Source: Ophioderma brevispina (taxonomy: Eukaryota; Echinodermata; Ophiuroidea; Amphilepidida; Ophiodermatidae). From it: a stretch of 64,000 nucleotides of DNA. This document shows, piece by piece, positions 46,570 to 58,067 of this stretch; positions within the stretch are counted from its first letter, which is position 1, and the number at the start of each line of letters is the position of its first letter. The stretch spans positions 17,845 to 81,844 of the forward strand of contig JAMKCH010049269.1 in assembly GCA_023653785.1 (NCBI GenBank). The letters run 5' to 3'. The position numbers and the translations under genes were made by a program. The notes under the pieces are model-generated. The model was not told the origin of the DNA. It worked only from the letters and a program-made list of their open reading frames with translations, and searched no databases.

Positions 46570-47160
46570 CAAAGTTCGATATCAAGCTGTCGGGGGATGT
46601 GTGTCTCCCCTCCCGCGCGAAGCGCAGAACCCTTGCACTATTTACTTTCCAAAACACATTGCCCCATGCATTTGATAGAAACACTTAAATTTATAAGTGG
46701 TTCACTTAAGTTTTGTTTGAATTAAGCATGAAGTTCCCATGCAGAGTTCGGATATAAGCTGTGGGTGTGGGTGCGGGAGGGGGTGTCCCCCTTCCGAGCG
46801 GACCACCATGCGATGTTTCGCTTTTCAAAACACATTTTCCCATCCACCTTTATAGAACCATTTTTATATAATGCTAAAAATAAATATAGATATGTGTTAA
46901 CATTTGATATGCAAAAGTGTTAATGGATAGTATACATATATCAAGCTGCCGGGATGAGTGCGGCAAAGTGCGGAATCCATGCAATGTTCACTTTTCCAAA
47001 ACACATTTTTTCTCAATGCAACTTTGATGGTAACAATAGTATTTTATAATGCATGACCCACTGTTTTCACAGCAAATCAAATTGGTTTTTCCTGATGTGT
47101 GGCCGCATGCAGCCACGTGCCGCATAAGCGATGAGGGTGTGGGTGCGGGCGAAACTTTGG
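46570..47160. repeat. Degenerate tandem repeat, unit about 170-190 bp
   Basis: Four units are marked by CAAGCTGTCGGGG near 46581, TAAGCTGTGGGTG near 46752, CAAGCTGCCGGG near 46937 and ATAAGCGATGAGGGTG near 47126. Each is followed by a GC-rich stretch with GCGGA or GCAGAACC and then TTCCAAAACACA in the first three. A further relative lies at 41900-41950. Confidence 0.65.
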
Positions 47161-47500
47161 AGTATTTTAGTTTTTAAGCATATTTAAATTTCTACTTAAT
47201 ATTGATAGACCAATGTAAAAGTGCACGTTACTTTAAAATAGTATATAGGCCTACTTGAGTAAGGTTTGAAAACTGGTGTAAGGCTAAATTGTGAATGAAG
47301 TACGTCAAGGTACTAGGTTGGTGCACGGCCATTTCATGCATGCGATATGCGTAAAGGTCGCAACGTTCAATGACACATTTGTCGTCATTTCTCCAACCAG
47401 CAGAAGCCCAACATTGATCAGTCTGTACTTACTTTTTAAAACGCGCGTAGCGCTGAAAAATTTGTCATATTTATGGGTATCTCCAAAGTAAGAAACAGGC

Positions 47501-47502
<2 letters not shown>

Positions 47503-47540
<38 letters not shown>
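47503..47540. repeat. Poly(T) run, 38 bases
   Basis: Uninterrupted T run followed by further T-rich stretches to about 47625. The flanking open frames are lysine-rich artefacts of the complement. Confidence 0.9.
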
Positions 47541-47541
<1 letters not shown>

Positions 47542-47696
47542 TCTGTGTTTCCACCGTGCAAGTTTTTTTTTTTTCATAGGTGCGGGTATTTTTTTTTTAA
47601 TGGAAAGCGGGGAAAGTTTTTTTTTGCTCATAGGGTGGGTTAATTTGTGTTTTAGAAAACTTCCACCCCCCCCCTTGAAGTCAAATTGTGCGTCCT

Positions 47697-49490
47697 AACT
47701 TTTGTCCAGCAGTCAAGACGACAGGGTTTTCCTCGACGACACTAATATTCGGCAATACAATCCAGGTGTTCTACCACCATATCAGCAGTGGTGTCACCAG
47801 TGGGGGTGAAACTAGGTTTACCGGCGAGCGAGCGAGCCGGAAAAAAACGGGAAAACGGTCTTGAGTTCTTGCCCCCCCCCCCCCCGGCGGCTCAGGTCTG
47901 GTTACGCCCCTGACATCAGCTGCCCCTAATGTCCTCATAAGGACCACAAACGGGAATCCCATGTCTATTCCAAAAATGAAGTCTTAAAGACGAGTTAAGC
48001 TTTCATGCTCCGGCGATCCCAAAGTAATATAAATCCTGGCCACAAAGACAATTATTGTAGAGTTAAAAAAGCTATAACTATACTGTATAGCTTCCTGTTA
48101 CACTGCTGGCCTGAGTCCTTACAGTGATAAGGAAATGTCATCATAGGTCATGTCAGATTATTTCCATCAGATAAAAAACACCAAAAAGAGCAACATAAAA
48201 AACAACTTATAAAAACCTTAAGATGGAGGAGAGCAAGAAAGCAAAAACTGCCTGAAGACGTGATCCCCAGTAAATTACGTTTACAAGAATTGAATAGAAA
48301 TATTCAAAATTAACATTCAAATAACATTAATTGCTCATATACACATACACTCACTCTCCCACGCATCAAACAACACAAAACAGGCAACATGGAATCACAA
48401 GGAAGCATTACACATGAAATCACCTGACATAATTGCAGTAATTAGCTTTTAAAACACACCACATATACAATGTATATGGAATTATAACACCAAATTTTTT
48501 TTTGCAATACGTGTTCAATATAGATGACCCCCACAAAAAAAAAAATTACTAATATTTGAGATTTAAGGGGCTGTCTGAAATTGCCTTAATACTCACAGCT
48601 AGATTCCCCCTTCCTAATAATAATTCATTACAGCAGCATAACTAAACCTTTACTCTCAATCAGATTTACAAAAGTGACATCATCTGATTGCCACCATTTT
48701 CTATAAATAACTAAGGGGAACTCCCAAATCTGCAATCAATCTCTTGGATCTCATGCAAAACAATTTGACTAGTTTCTAAATTAACATCTTGGGCTCCAAT
48801 TTCTCTTCTTGTGCAATCTATCTAAAGACCCCCCAAAAAGAACGAGCAGGTCTAATACCCGCATAGCTTACGACCCATTGATCTTTGCACGAAAATATAA
48901 AATTATATCAAGAGTCCGTTTTCTTCCGTAAATTTGATACCTTCTGCCCCATTGCGATCGATATTGCCAACACAATACCCATTATAAGAAAATCTCTCCC
49001 TTTTTAAAAGTTTGACAATAAAAGGTATAGACATATTGATTGCCATCAGTGAGACCCCATTCTTTCCAGTGAAGTGTGGTCACTTAATGCATGGCCTGAT
49101 GCTTGGTTGTGCATTGTAACCTTGGAATAATGTCTTCAGTGAAAACTTTGAAAAATGTGACACATTTCGTAAAATGGACATTGTGTTGGCCAATTGATCA
49201 CAATGGAGCAAGGAAGGTGTCAAAATTTGCCGAACAAATAAAAACTATTGTATATTTTATGTTTGTGCATGACCAATGATTTGTAACTTATGGGGGTATT
49301 TAAACATGCTGCGGTACTTTTTGGGGGTCTTTAGTTGTAAACAAAAGGTGTGATATCAATATAGCTAGGGGAATTCCCTTTCTCTTTTCAACATAACAAA
49401 GTACTTTTCCCCGCCTGAGAAATCTTTTCTCAAAATTGAGAAATTAAAAAATATTTTCAACCACAAAAAGGGAGGCTAATATAACACATT
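47697..49490. mobile_element. LTR-like element, copy 3: right part
   Basis: It resumes with AACTTTTGTCCAGCAGT and follows copies 1 and 2 through AAATCCTGGC, CTATAACTATACTGTATAGC and GGGGAATTCCC-type blocks to GGAGGCTAATATAACA near 49490. It is longer than the other copies because of added sequence at about 48135-48590 and 48820-49370, plus a small MITE at 47786. Confidence 0.8.
47786..47912. mobile_element. 127-bp hAT-like MITE
   Basis: The ends CAGTGGTGTCACCAG and the complement CAGGGGCGTAACCAG form 15-bp imperfect inverted repeats. Flanks ATATCAG and ACATCAG are a near-identical 7-bp pair at the matching site of the host LTR-like element. Contains a 13- to 14-base C run. Confidence 0.7.
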
Positions 49491-49759
49491 GTATCATGGC
49501 AATTGTCAACAAAGCTAACTGATACTTTAGCTGCTAACTCATCGAAGTTTCAATCAATACTAGATTGTATAACTTTTCAACTCTCTTCAAATGCTTGCTG
49601 AGTTATTGTTTGTCAACCCAGTGTTGTGGAGAGTTCGTAGAACTACAATTCAGTTTTAATTTGTTAAAGTCATCCAAAATATATCAGAAAAAAAAGTATT
49701 AATATCGTTATATTATGTTTTGATGGTGTATAAAATAATGCCTCATCTGGTTTATGACA

Positions 49760-49926
49760 GATAAGGCATGAGTGTAGTGCATTCGGTGGATATAATTGCA
49801 TGCTTGAACGCATTAATAAATTATATATGGATAACGGGCCACAGTTGAGCCCGCAATGCATAGTTAATTTATTAAGCATAGAAGATGCCAATTATCTACC
49901 CGAATGCACCCACAATGGGCCTTATC
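49760..49926. mobile_element. Hairpin-type MITE
   Basis: The left arm (AGATAAGGC...GTGCATTCGG...ATAATTGCAT) is matched by the inverse complement of the right arm (ATGCCAATTATC...CGAATGCACC...GCCTTATCT). Arms are about 40 bp with small gaps. No coding sequence. Confidence 0.65.
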
Positions 49927-49945
49927 TTACTTAAGCGACTTTTAA

Positions 49946-50300
49946 AGGCTGACTCAGAGATTTCGAAATATAATTTTTTGGGTAATAATAAATAGTCAAT
50001 ATACCTAGAGATAGATAACCTTTAAAAATGCACAATACCCAAAGTTTGAGGTGAATCCGATCTTTCGTGTTTGTGCAGTAAACATGTATGTACAGCATAA
50101 GTGCCATAGGATACCGGCGTGTGTAACAAAAATTCCGATCCGGAATTATTAAAAAATTGTCTGATTTTTATATGAAAAACTTCGATTGAGCTTAGCTTTC
50201 ACACAGTGACTAGTAAATGGACAAGCATTATGTCACCTGCAAAAAACACGATTTCTTGAAAATTGAGGGCGCCCTCATCTGGACATCTCTGAGTCAGCCT
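49946..50300. mobile_element. 355-bp MITE with TTAA target duplication
   Basis: Left terminus AGGCTGACTCAGAGAT and right terminus ATCTCTGAGTCAGCCT are perfect 16-bp inverted repeats. TTAA flanks both ends (49942-49945 and 50301-50304). TTAA targets are used by piggyBac and Kolobok transposases. The AGG start does not fit the usual piggyBac CCY end, so the class stays open. Confidence 0.88.
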
Positions 50301-50309
50301 TTAATAACC

Positions 50310-52350
50310 CCCCAGTGTTTTTACTCGTCAAACACGCGTCAAACAAAGGGAAGTTTGTTTCTGTTTCATAATTCACGTGTGTGTTGTCGCTTGTGTCATG
50401 GACGTCTTGTTTTTTTGTTGTTTTTTTCTTGTTTTTCGGGTTTTGTTTATTTTCAAATTTGGTGGCACACTAGCGTGTGCCTTAATGAAAGCAAAATATG
50501 ACACATTATCGATTATCTATATTGGTGCTAAGTCCATTTACATTTATTCGATATCAGATACGTGTCCTTTATATACAAGAAAACCAACCAACATGGAAAG
50601 AGAAAAGTATGTGTTGTATTAATATCTGCCCTTATTAAACAGTTGTTCAATTTCTGTTCTGCATCACCCGGCTACTATTGAATCTTTTAATAAGTTTATC
50701 CCAACCTCAGTAATGGTGCGTTAATAATTATTATGTGTTGCACAAATTTTACTTGAACAAATTCATATCATATGATATTCGTCTATACGCGAATTCAATA
50801 TGATAAATCTTTCCTCATAAGTTATCTTTCAATAAAGTAGGACTTTCTTAACCCCTAAAACAGGATTAGTTCATTTATTTGCCCTCATCAGGCTAAGTGT
50901 TGTCATTCCTTAACATTCGTCTATCCAGATGAATGGTTTTGGGGTGTTAATAATTATAATAGGGCTGTTTTGTTTAGAGTGTACGGTGCGCATGGCTACA
51001 GAGCGCGCATAGCTCTGTAGCCATGGCGCGTATGTTCAAGGTATTATGTTTTGATCGAGATTACTTTTGCACGGGAAGTTTTCTGGAGGGTTGAGTTATG
51101 CACAGGTAATTTTTAAACAGAAGCATGATTGATAGCAGTGACGATGAAATCAGTGGCAACTGACGTGGGCCTGGGGCATAACTTTTGAGTAATTTAAGCA
51201 CACCTTAAAAATGTACCGATTTATTACATGCGTAGGCTATTATTGCATGGCTTTAGCAAATTACAATTTGAGTGGTGTTAAGACTATGGTGGTGTTATGA
51301 TCTTAATGATAAGCCTGCGGTATTGTCATTAGTATAGCCAATTTAGAACTTTGTGCACGACAGTCGTGCGTATAGCATTTGCCTAGACTCAGTTTTCAGT
51401 TCCCATATTTTTTCCCTTTCCCCCTCCCTCCTCAATATGGAACTGAGATCACTGCCATTCTGCCTATACGTAGACAGGTCGAAAAAAAAAATTTTCTACA
51501 AATATCTGGGTGACAAAGCCAATTTTTGAATTTGTCCTCAGATCATTTGTATTAAATAAAAAAATGGCACTCAGTCAAAAGAGTGAGAAAGAAATGCAAA
51601 GGTGTTTCATGGCAAAAAAAAAGCAATGTTGTCATGCCGTTGGGAGGGACTCCCACACTGTTGCTGCAAAATTTTGGCCAACCCTCAAAAAAATCATTGG
51701 ATCTTCAAGATCATAACGATGGCCTGGGAAAATCTACTTGAACGGAAAAGAGGTAAGTTTAATACTGACCTATCCACATCAACCAAGAAAACTTAGTGAT
51801 ATTTTGAGTTTTGGGGTGGAACTGTTACCTTTGCCCTATAGGGTCCTAAGAGTCTGAGTTTTGACCATCATGGACCTTATTGAAAAAATAAAGAAGCTAA
51901 AAAAAAATTCCCTCAACATATATAGCATCTTTAAAAGTGTACATTCAATACAAAACCAAATTAAAAGCACAGCTGAATTTCATCACCTGAAAATCTGGAT
52001 GTAAACAAAGTTGAGGGTGTCAAATTCGGAACCCACTGTTATTGCATGGCCAAGGTAAGTGTTGGCCTCAAATCACACATTTTGATTCAAATGGTCAAAA
52101 TCACATACCATGAGATACCCAAGACGCTTAGGAAGAACCCGATTACAAAATCAGTTAACAGTTGCTAATTGGATCAGAAATGGATCGAGTTAGAAGCATG
52201 CGGTGCCATGCCAGGGTCTTTGCGTTGAGATGACCAGTCACATGGTGATGGGGTCCCGAGGCAGTAGTAAGTAGTTTATAAGCTTGAGGAAGGGAAGAGT
52301 CTATTGCACCCGTCGTTTGACGGTGCAGAAGAAGCTGTTTCCGGTGGTTA
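50310..52350. other. Non-coding; one short hairpin
   Basis: No gene recognised. At 50991-51025 CATGGCTACAGAGC and its exact inverse complement surround a 7-base loop. The remaining sequence is AT-rich and shows no repeat border. Confidence 0.45.
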
Positions 52351-52735
52351 ACTTCGCACAGTAGCGGTGTGAATAAGAAACCTTTTCTTGTAATTCGCAC
52401 CGAAACGGTGTGAATAAGAACACTTTTCTTGTAATTCGCATCGTAGCGGTGTGAATAAGAAAACGTTTCTTGTAATTCGCACCATAGCGATATAAGAAAA
52501 AAACTTTTCTGGTAATTCGCACCGTGGTGGTGCGAATAAGAATTTTTTTCTTGTAATTCGCCACCATAGCGAATAAGAAAACTTTTCTTGAAATTCGCAC
52601 CGTGGTGGTGCCGAATAAGAATTTTTTTTCTGTAATTCGCCATAGCGAATAAGAAAACTTTTGTAATTCGCACCGGGGGGGTGCGAATAAGAATTTTTTT
52701 CTTGTAATTCGCCCCATAGCGATTAAAAATAACGA
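52350..52735. repeat. 40-bp minisatellite, about nine units
   Basis: Units contain AATTCGCACC.TAGCGGTG and GAATAAGAAAACTTTTCTTG. The ATTCGC landmark recurs at 52393, 52433, 52474, 52514 and 52554, then at shortened spacing. Because 40 is not a multiple of three, translations cycle through frames; the long minus-strand open stretches here are a by-product. Confidence 0.92.
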
Positions 52736-52789
52736 ATTTTGCCCGTTGTTCCACACCGTCACCGCGGCAGTTAGAGTCAGGCCCTATAT

Positions 52790-53380
52790 AGCTCTATATC
52801 CGCTTATAATTTTACATTTTATATATTATTCAAAACTTCTCCCATTGTGTGTGTGGGGGGGGTATTTTTTCTCGTTGTTTCGTTTCGTTTTTGTTGTTGA
52901 TTATTTGGGATGCTTTACTCCAAAGAACATTTCCTTTTTTTGTATTTTTTCATCTATTTTCATCCATTTTTATAATTGTTAATTTTATATTTTTATTGCT
53001 TATAATGTATTTTTTCATTTTTGTTTCATTTTCAATATTGGTTTTATGGCTTTTTTATTTTTATTCATTGTTATTTTACTATTTTGTTTTTTATGCTGTA
53101 TTTCCATTTACTGTTATTTTTTATTATTGAATTTGGTATTAATTTTTTTATTCACTTTGATATTTTTTTTGAATTGCTTAATTTAGTATTTGTTTTTAAT
53201 TATCATTATACTTCTCTTTCATTACTTGAGATTTTTATGTAGGCCTAATTTTTAATTGCTGTTATTTGTAAAAAAAAATTTTATTGAAATTAAGTTTTTT
53301 ACTTAATTATTTTAATTTTAATTTTCTATCTAATCACAAGGCATTGTTTCATTTTTACATATTTTGCAATGAAAAGACGT
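52790..53380. repeat. T-rich low-complexity stretch
   Basis: Mostly T with scattered A, G and C on the plus strand. Open frames of 70-90 codons are phenylalanine- and isoleucine-rich and carry no family signature. Confidence 0.85.
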
Positions 53381-53389
53381 ACCACCTGG

Positions 53390-53625
53390 CACGCTCGACA
53401 TTAACAAGGTAAAGGGGACGGATCTTTGCACACAAGAACAGAGGGCCCGTCTCTCTTGCAAAGCGATTGGGCCAGACTCCACCATGTACAGTGGCCATAT
53501 AATTTGGCTGCAAATTTTTAATTTGTGAAAATGTGATATATCCTCGTGACAGCGGACTTTGTATAAAGCGCTTTGAGACGTTGTGTTAAGCGCTATTATA
53601 AATACTTACATTTCTTTAAAAAAAA
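53390..53625 (+). mobile_element. CR1/L2-type LINE or SINE 3' end
   Basis: The segment TTGTATAAAGCGCTTTGAGA, then AAGCGCTATTATAAATAC, is typical of the 3' hairpin and end of CR1/L2-type LINEs and their SINEs. An A run at 53619-53628 follows. The upstream part has no coding sequence. Confidence 0.6.
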
Positions 53626-53637
53626 AAAGGCGAGAAA

Positions 53638-53708
53638 TTGGCCGCACCGGGGTTCGAACCCGCAACCTTAAGATCCTGAGTCAGCCGTCAGATCCAATGG
53701 ACCATATG
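53638..53708 (-). other. tRNA-like sequence (SINE head or tRNA pseudogene)
   Basis: The minus strand has a polymerase III A-box-like TGGTCCATTGG and, at the right distance, a perfect B box GGTTCGAACCC. The T arm GCGGGTTCGAACCCCG is intact. The anticodon arm is only partly paired (loop CTCAGGA) and the acceptor stem is not complementary, so it is not a working tRNA gene. Confidence 0.55.
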
Positions 53709-53779
53709 TACTCTCATGTATTTCATGCGATAGAGAAGCTTATCATGATGTTAAATGTTTCAAATTCATAGTCTCACAT

Positions 53780-54690
53780 CTTGATCGATTACGCTGTCAC
53801 AACAGAGATACAGAATGCTTGCTGCTTTGCGTATTGTAGTTATAACGGTAACGAGATGAAGGGTTTGGTGTCACGTGTCAGGACCAGGTCACGTGTAAGG
53901 TATCATGTATCAGTTTTGCTCTTCGGGCGGGGACGACCGATAAATATAAATCCGACTATGTTAAATCAAGGTCTGTACATGATGACCCTCTGCCCAAAAG
54001 TGCTATTAATTTTTCTAACAGACACCGTTTAGTCATGTCTAAACCGTACAACATTTACCTTTCACTACTGGTTCAAAACCGACGTCCGATGACGCTAACG
54101 GTTGTTTTTTTCCAATGTAGGGATACGGACGTCCTTTTTACCGACTGGGGTCCCCCGAAGCAAAAATATAACCAATTCATGTGTGACGTCACAAATCTTT
54201 ATTTTTTTCACAAAAAATTGCTGTTATCCCATAATAAAATCCTTTTAAGATTCTTTTTTTTTAACATCTGTATATGTTCTTTAATAATTAATTTCAATGT
54301 CCCCATGAATGTGGAAAAAGCTGGTCCATAAGTTCTACAAACCTGCAAAACCTAGTAGCCGGCTAAATACCCCTACCATGGACTGTATGAGCAGACGGTT
54401 CCCCGTAATAGTTTTAGCAGGCTTCAGCCAACTTGAGCGCGGCTGCGGGGGTTATGAGTCTAGTTTTAGATCCTTCCTTAGCCGTGCTAAAGAGAGCAAC
54501 CCCACTCCCAGGGTTTCTACCTCTCACGAAAAGGAGCTCAAATAAACCACTGATGACTTAAGTTTTGTAATTACTTTTAATTGCGGTGAACATAAACGGC
54601 CCATGCCACGTTTAGTTATATTTGTTTTTCGGGGCGTGTTACAAACTGAAATATGGATTGAAATACTGTAGCCTCAATATTAAGGTACTG
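53780..54690. other. Non-coding, nothing recognised
   Basis: Several open stretches of 78-98 codons occur, but none has a start context, splice logic or family motif that would support a gene. Confidence 0.45.
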
Positions 54691-54694
54691 CCAC

Positions 54695-55530
54695 CTATTC
54701 TCGAAAAGATATTCAGGTAGTCAGAAAAAACAATTACTGATTGTGTCCGCCATTTTTAATTTCAAGTAACATATATCTAACATATGTGGTAGCATCTGGA
54801 AGCTTAGGTCATATCTTTAATTGTTGCAAAGATCATTCAACATCGGTTAGGAATGAAGCGGAGTATACAGTCAAGCAGTCAGTTTTTCTCTGTCCACGGT
54901 TCACATTAAAATGAACGGCGTTCAGCGAAGAAATCAGTGTCCAGAAAAAAACTGGGCTATTATTGACGGCAGGATAAAATATGCCGCTATTTAACCCCAC
55001 ATATTGCAGTCATAATTTACCATCGATGCCTTTTACCGTTTCTACGTTCTCATCACTCATACAATCATTTGAAAAAATAAAATAACTTGATACAAGATCA
55101 GTTTCTGGAGGAGTGAATGAATCTTCCATATGAAGAAACAGACATCAGTGACACTCCTGGAGGTTAAAGTATTGTCCATACTTTGTACAACAAAAAAACA
55201 ATATCTTGAAAAAATAGGTGTTTTCAAATAAATATTAGCAATTTATCACTGGTTTTGCACCTTTAAGAGAGACACTTTATTTGGCAAAACTAGAACATAC
55301 CCTTATCATGATTTTGGGGAGTCATTGCTTAGTCGGACGACGTGCATTCAAATGGGAATCCGTGGATAGGGTGAAAAGGGGACTACTTGATTTAAAAGAC
55401 TGTAGCTCGGCCTATACTTAAATCATTGGGAATTATCTTTGCAGCAAATTAAAGATAATGAAATAGGCTTCTGATGATCTCACATAGTTAGATATATGTT
55501 ATTTAAAAAATCCAACAGGCGGCAACAATC
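54695..55530. mobile_element. TIR repeat upstream of hexokinase exon
   Basis: The left part (GTCCGCCATTTTTAATTTC, then AACATATATCTAACATATGTG) is matched by the inverse complement of the right part (GCCGCCTGTTGGATTTTTTA, then AACATATATCTAACTATGTG). Arms are about 130-150 bp. Parts of it recur at 8130-9330 and 12965-13100 in the receptor introns. No coding sequence. Confidence 0.7.
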
Positions 55531-55669
55531 CGGGATCAAGTTTTGTTTTATCACCCATACATTTTCAACCAAAAAAAGTGGCAATATTCTTATCGCTGTA
55601 GAATCGGGGGTTTTTTTATAACTTTGAGATTGTTGTTAGTAACAAGTGTATTTTTATCATTGTCATAAG

Positions 55670-55835
55670 ATTGATGCAGTATTGACTAGTCTTCATCTTA
55701 CCGACGACACCCTTCGAGATGTCATGCGTCGACTGAGAAGCGAAATGAGAAATGGTTGTAGGAACAACAAACCAATCATTCTTCCAGTTGTGGAATGTGG
55801 ATTACCTATGTTACGGTTATTGCCAAACGGAACTG
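55670..55835 (+). CDS. Hexokinase, N-terminal small-domain exon
   Basis: First recognised exon of a hexokinase, the cytosolic enzyme that phosphorylates glucose with ATP. It reads IDAVLTSLHLTDDTLRDVMR, then RLRSEMRNGC, and ends LPMLRLLPNGT plus the first base of Glu. This fits the family pattern of an acidic helix, EM.xGL and LPT.....PDGTE. The acceptor is TCATAAG and the donor GGTACGTG, leaving in phase 1. The stretch between NGC and LPM is more divergent than in typical family members. The exon with the initiator Met was not found upstream; a TIR repeat ends 140 bp before this exon. Confidence 0.88.
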
Positions 55836-55874
55836 GTACGTGCAATATAAAGGAAAATTATAGAACGATAATTA

Positions 55875-56089
55875 CAGGGCCGTACGCAGGATTTATTTTG
55901 GGGGTGCGAGACTTCGAAAAAGTGGACTTTTGCAAAAAGTGGACTTCCGTCACCACACAAATGGGACTTTCTTGTCTAAATTTGGACCTTTTTATCGAAA
56001 AAATAAGCAAAAAGTGGACTTTTTGGCCGCCATGTTCGGGGAATGGGGGGCGATTGCAAAGACCCCCCCCCTCACCCCACACGGGCCTG
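55875..56089. mobile_element. 215-bp hAT-like MITE in hexokinase intron
   Basis: The ends CAGGGCCG and CGGGCCTG are short inverted repeats. Flanks GATAATTA and GATAATTT form an 8-bp near-perfect duplication, as hAT elements make. The body repeats AAAAAGTGGACTT. It starts 40 bp after the exon donor. Confidence 0.7.
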
Positions 56090-56399
56090 GATAATTTTAG
56101 CAGTATGTACTATTAATTTGGGTCACGGTTGTTAAATTGAAAAACCAGTTTATAACAAAATGACATTCGATTTGAAAAACCAGTTTTTCGACGAAAAAAC
56201 AGGTTTCGTGATCGATAAGCTTAGTTCACACCCCATCAAACATAGACATCAAGTTTGTTTTTTTTTTTTAATGGTTTTTTCGATTGAAGAGAACAGATGT
56301 TTTTTTCAAAGAACACTATGACAATCGATTTGTAAAAAAACACTATTAATGCTATAATACTAATTGTGTTTTGAATACCTTTCTCAATTGGTCAGCTTT

Positions 56400-57905
56400 T
56401 GATAACTATTAAATTATGGTATTTGTACAGAATAAATTAATAAGGATTTTAGGTTGGTCTGATTTCCCATCTGCAAGATCCAATTTGTGGAATAAAAACG
56501 TTCGTCTGAAATCAAGAATCTTTTTCTACCCATTTGGATGGAAAGGGGATACATAATATTTCTGTTATCTGTTCATACATTGGTTATAATTATAATTGTG
56601 GTAAACCATTTTGAATGTTGGTAGTTGAATTTGATATTTCCATCACTGACAGTGAGAAAAATAATTTTTTGATAAAGAAGGCATTTGTTTGAGTTGGTTT
56701 CATAATCCCAAAAATAATTCAGGATAACATTTTTGATAAAATTACGACTTCTTTAGTTGAACAAGCTAAAGTTCCCAAACATGTCCTATTCCATTCTTAG
56801 GAACCATGCCAATGTTGATGTTGAAAACAAATGGGTTGATACTTTGGATGTCCCTGGTGACTTGGATTGGGCTAGTATTCATAGTGCTAAGTTTAATGTA
56901 ACCATTGAAACACAACAATTCGTTCTTTTTATTTCAAATTTTTTCACAGAGCCATTTGTCCTAACCCAATTTTTCTTATAAGATTGGCAGGGCTGTTCTC
57001 CGCAATTGTTACTTTTGTAAGGAAAATTTCCAGAAAAATTTCTCATTTATTTTGTGAATGTGAAAAGGTCCTCCATCTGTGGGATGAATTATGTTTTTTA
57101 ATGAATTCTGTTCTGGGGAGTCTTTTATTTTTCTTCTCTCCAGTTTTTGGCGAAATGTGTTGGCGTCTTGACACTTCCGATCACAGAGAGCGTATGTCTT
57201 TTCTTTTTCTTTCTGTTCAGGAATTTACATCCAGGTGTAAATGCCAAGGGACTGACCCCCGATTTTGCTGCCGTTTCCTGACTCTGGTAGGTCAAAATTA
57301 CAGGAACACGGGCATATACCATTGCTGAAAGGCAAAGGGAAAATGAATATGCCTTGCAAAAGTGGACCCTTGACCTTGGTTGATTTCCTTGTTTGCAAAT
57401 TTTGGGATTTAGGCCTACCTTGACTTCTTCAAACTCTTCAAACGTGAGCTTTGTGTGTGTGTGTGGTGTGCGGGTGTGTGTGGTGTGCGGGTGTGTGTGG
57501 TGTGCTTCGGATGGTTTGTTTTAGTGTCTTTGTGGTGTCCATGTTTTTGTTTTGTTATTGTCTCTGTTTGTGTGTTTTTCCTTAACAAATCCTGTGCTAA
57601 ATTTTCCCCAAACCCATCTTAAATTATTGCTTTCCCTGCTCGCCCAATCTCAACGGCTGTGTGCTGTCAGGTATTGAGTGTCATTTCCACCTTTTCTGGA
57701 TCTTGGTCTGATCCCGTTTCCATTGTCTGACACATGATGCTTGGCTGTATGCTTTCTGTTGAGATCTGGGCTAAACTATTCCAGTTTTTCAATTACATTG
57801 GTTTCTAGATGTAATAGTTTAAGCTTGTGTGTAGAAGGGTTTGGTGGACCATTATGTATGTTTGCCTCCAACCACCAAACTAAGTACAGGTAATAAAAAA
57901 ACAAA
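56400..57905 (+). pseudogene. L1/Tx1-like LINE remnant, second copy
   Basis: Similar to 4000-5246. CCAATTTGTGGAATAAAAAC opens the match near 56481, and the C-terminal HLFCECEKVLHLWDELCF lies at 57040-57095. The 3' end GTTTGGTGGACCATTATGTA...GTACAGGTAATAAA is at 57839-57900. 5' truncated and frameshifted. Near 57455-57500 it holds a short GTGTGTGTGTGGTGTGCGG tandem repeat. It lies in the hexokinase intron in the gene's own orientation. Confidence 0.8.
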
Positions 57906-58067
57906 ACAAGTTTCTCCCTTAGAAAGATTCGGCTTACGTAGAGTTAGAATGGACTTTAATTTTCTACCCAAAAATTTGATTCTATCGTTTTGGAGGGACA
58001 CTCTGTACAGAGTTCTCACACAATTATTAAAACATTGCTTCATGTTGTCCGGTTCTTTTACTTCTAG

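Larger units (their letters stand above)
41868..47696. mobile_element. 5.8-kb TIR insertion splitting LTR-like copy 3
   Basis: The ends are imperfect inverted repeats of about 35 bp: AGGATGCACC...GACTTCAAGG then a G run at the left, and the complement of AGGACGCAC...GACTTCAAGG then a G run at the right. A TA dinucleotide can be read at both borders. It cleanly separates the two halves of the LTR-like element. Inside are a DIRS-like retroelement (43.1-45.9 kb) and arrays of degenerate repeats on the right. No transposase was recognised, so it is probably non-autonomous, or its gene was lost. Confidence 0.7.

Noticed and set aside
52155..52762. Long minus-strand open frames with repeating ITRKVFLF-like residues
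   Set aside because: They are translations of the 40-bp minisatellite, in which shifted frames stay open by composition.
52746..53242. Hydrophobic frames that look like membrane proteins
   Set aside because: The sequence is T-rich low-complexity DNA; Phe/Ile/Leu content follows from base composition.
54035..54545. Two open stretches of 78-98 codons
   Set aside because: No splice sites, start context or recognisable domain; composition changes along the stretch.
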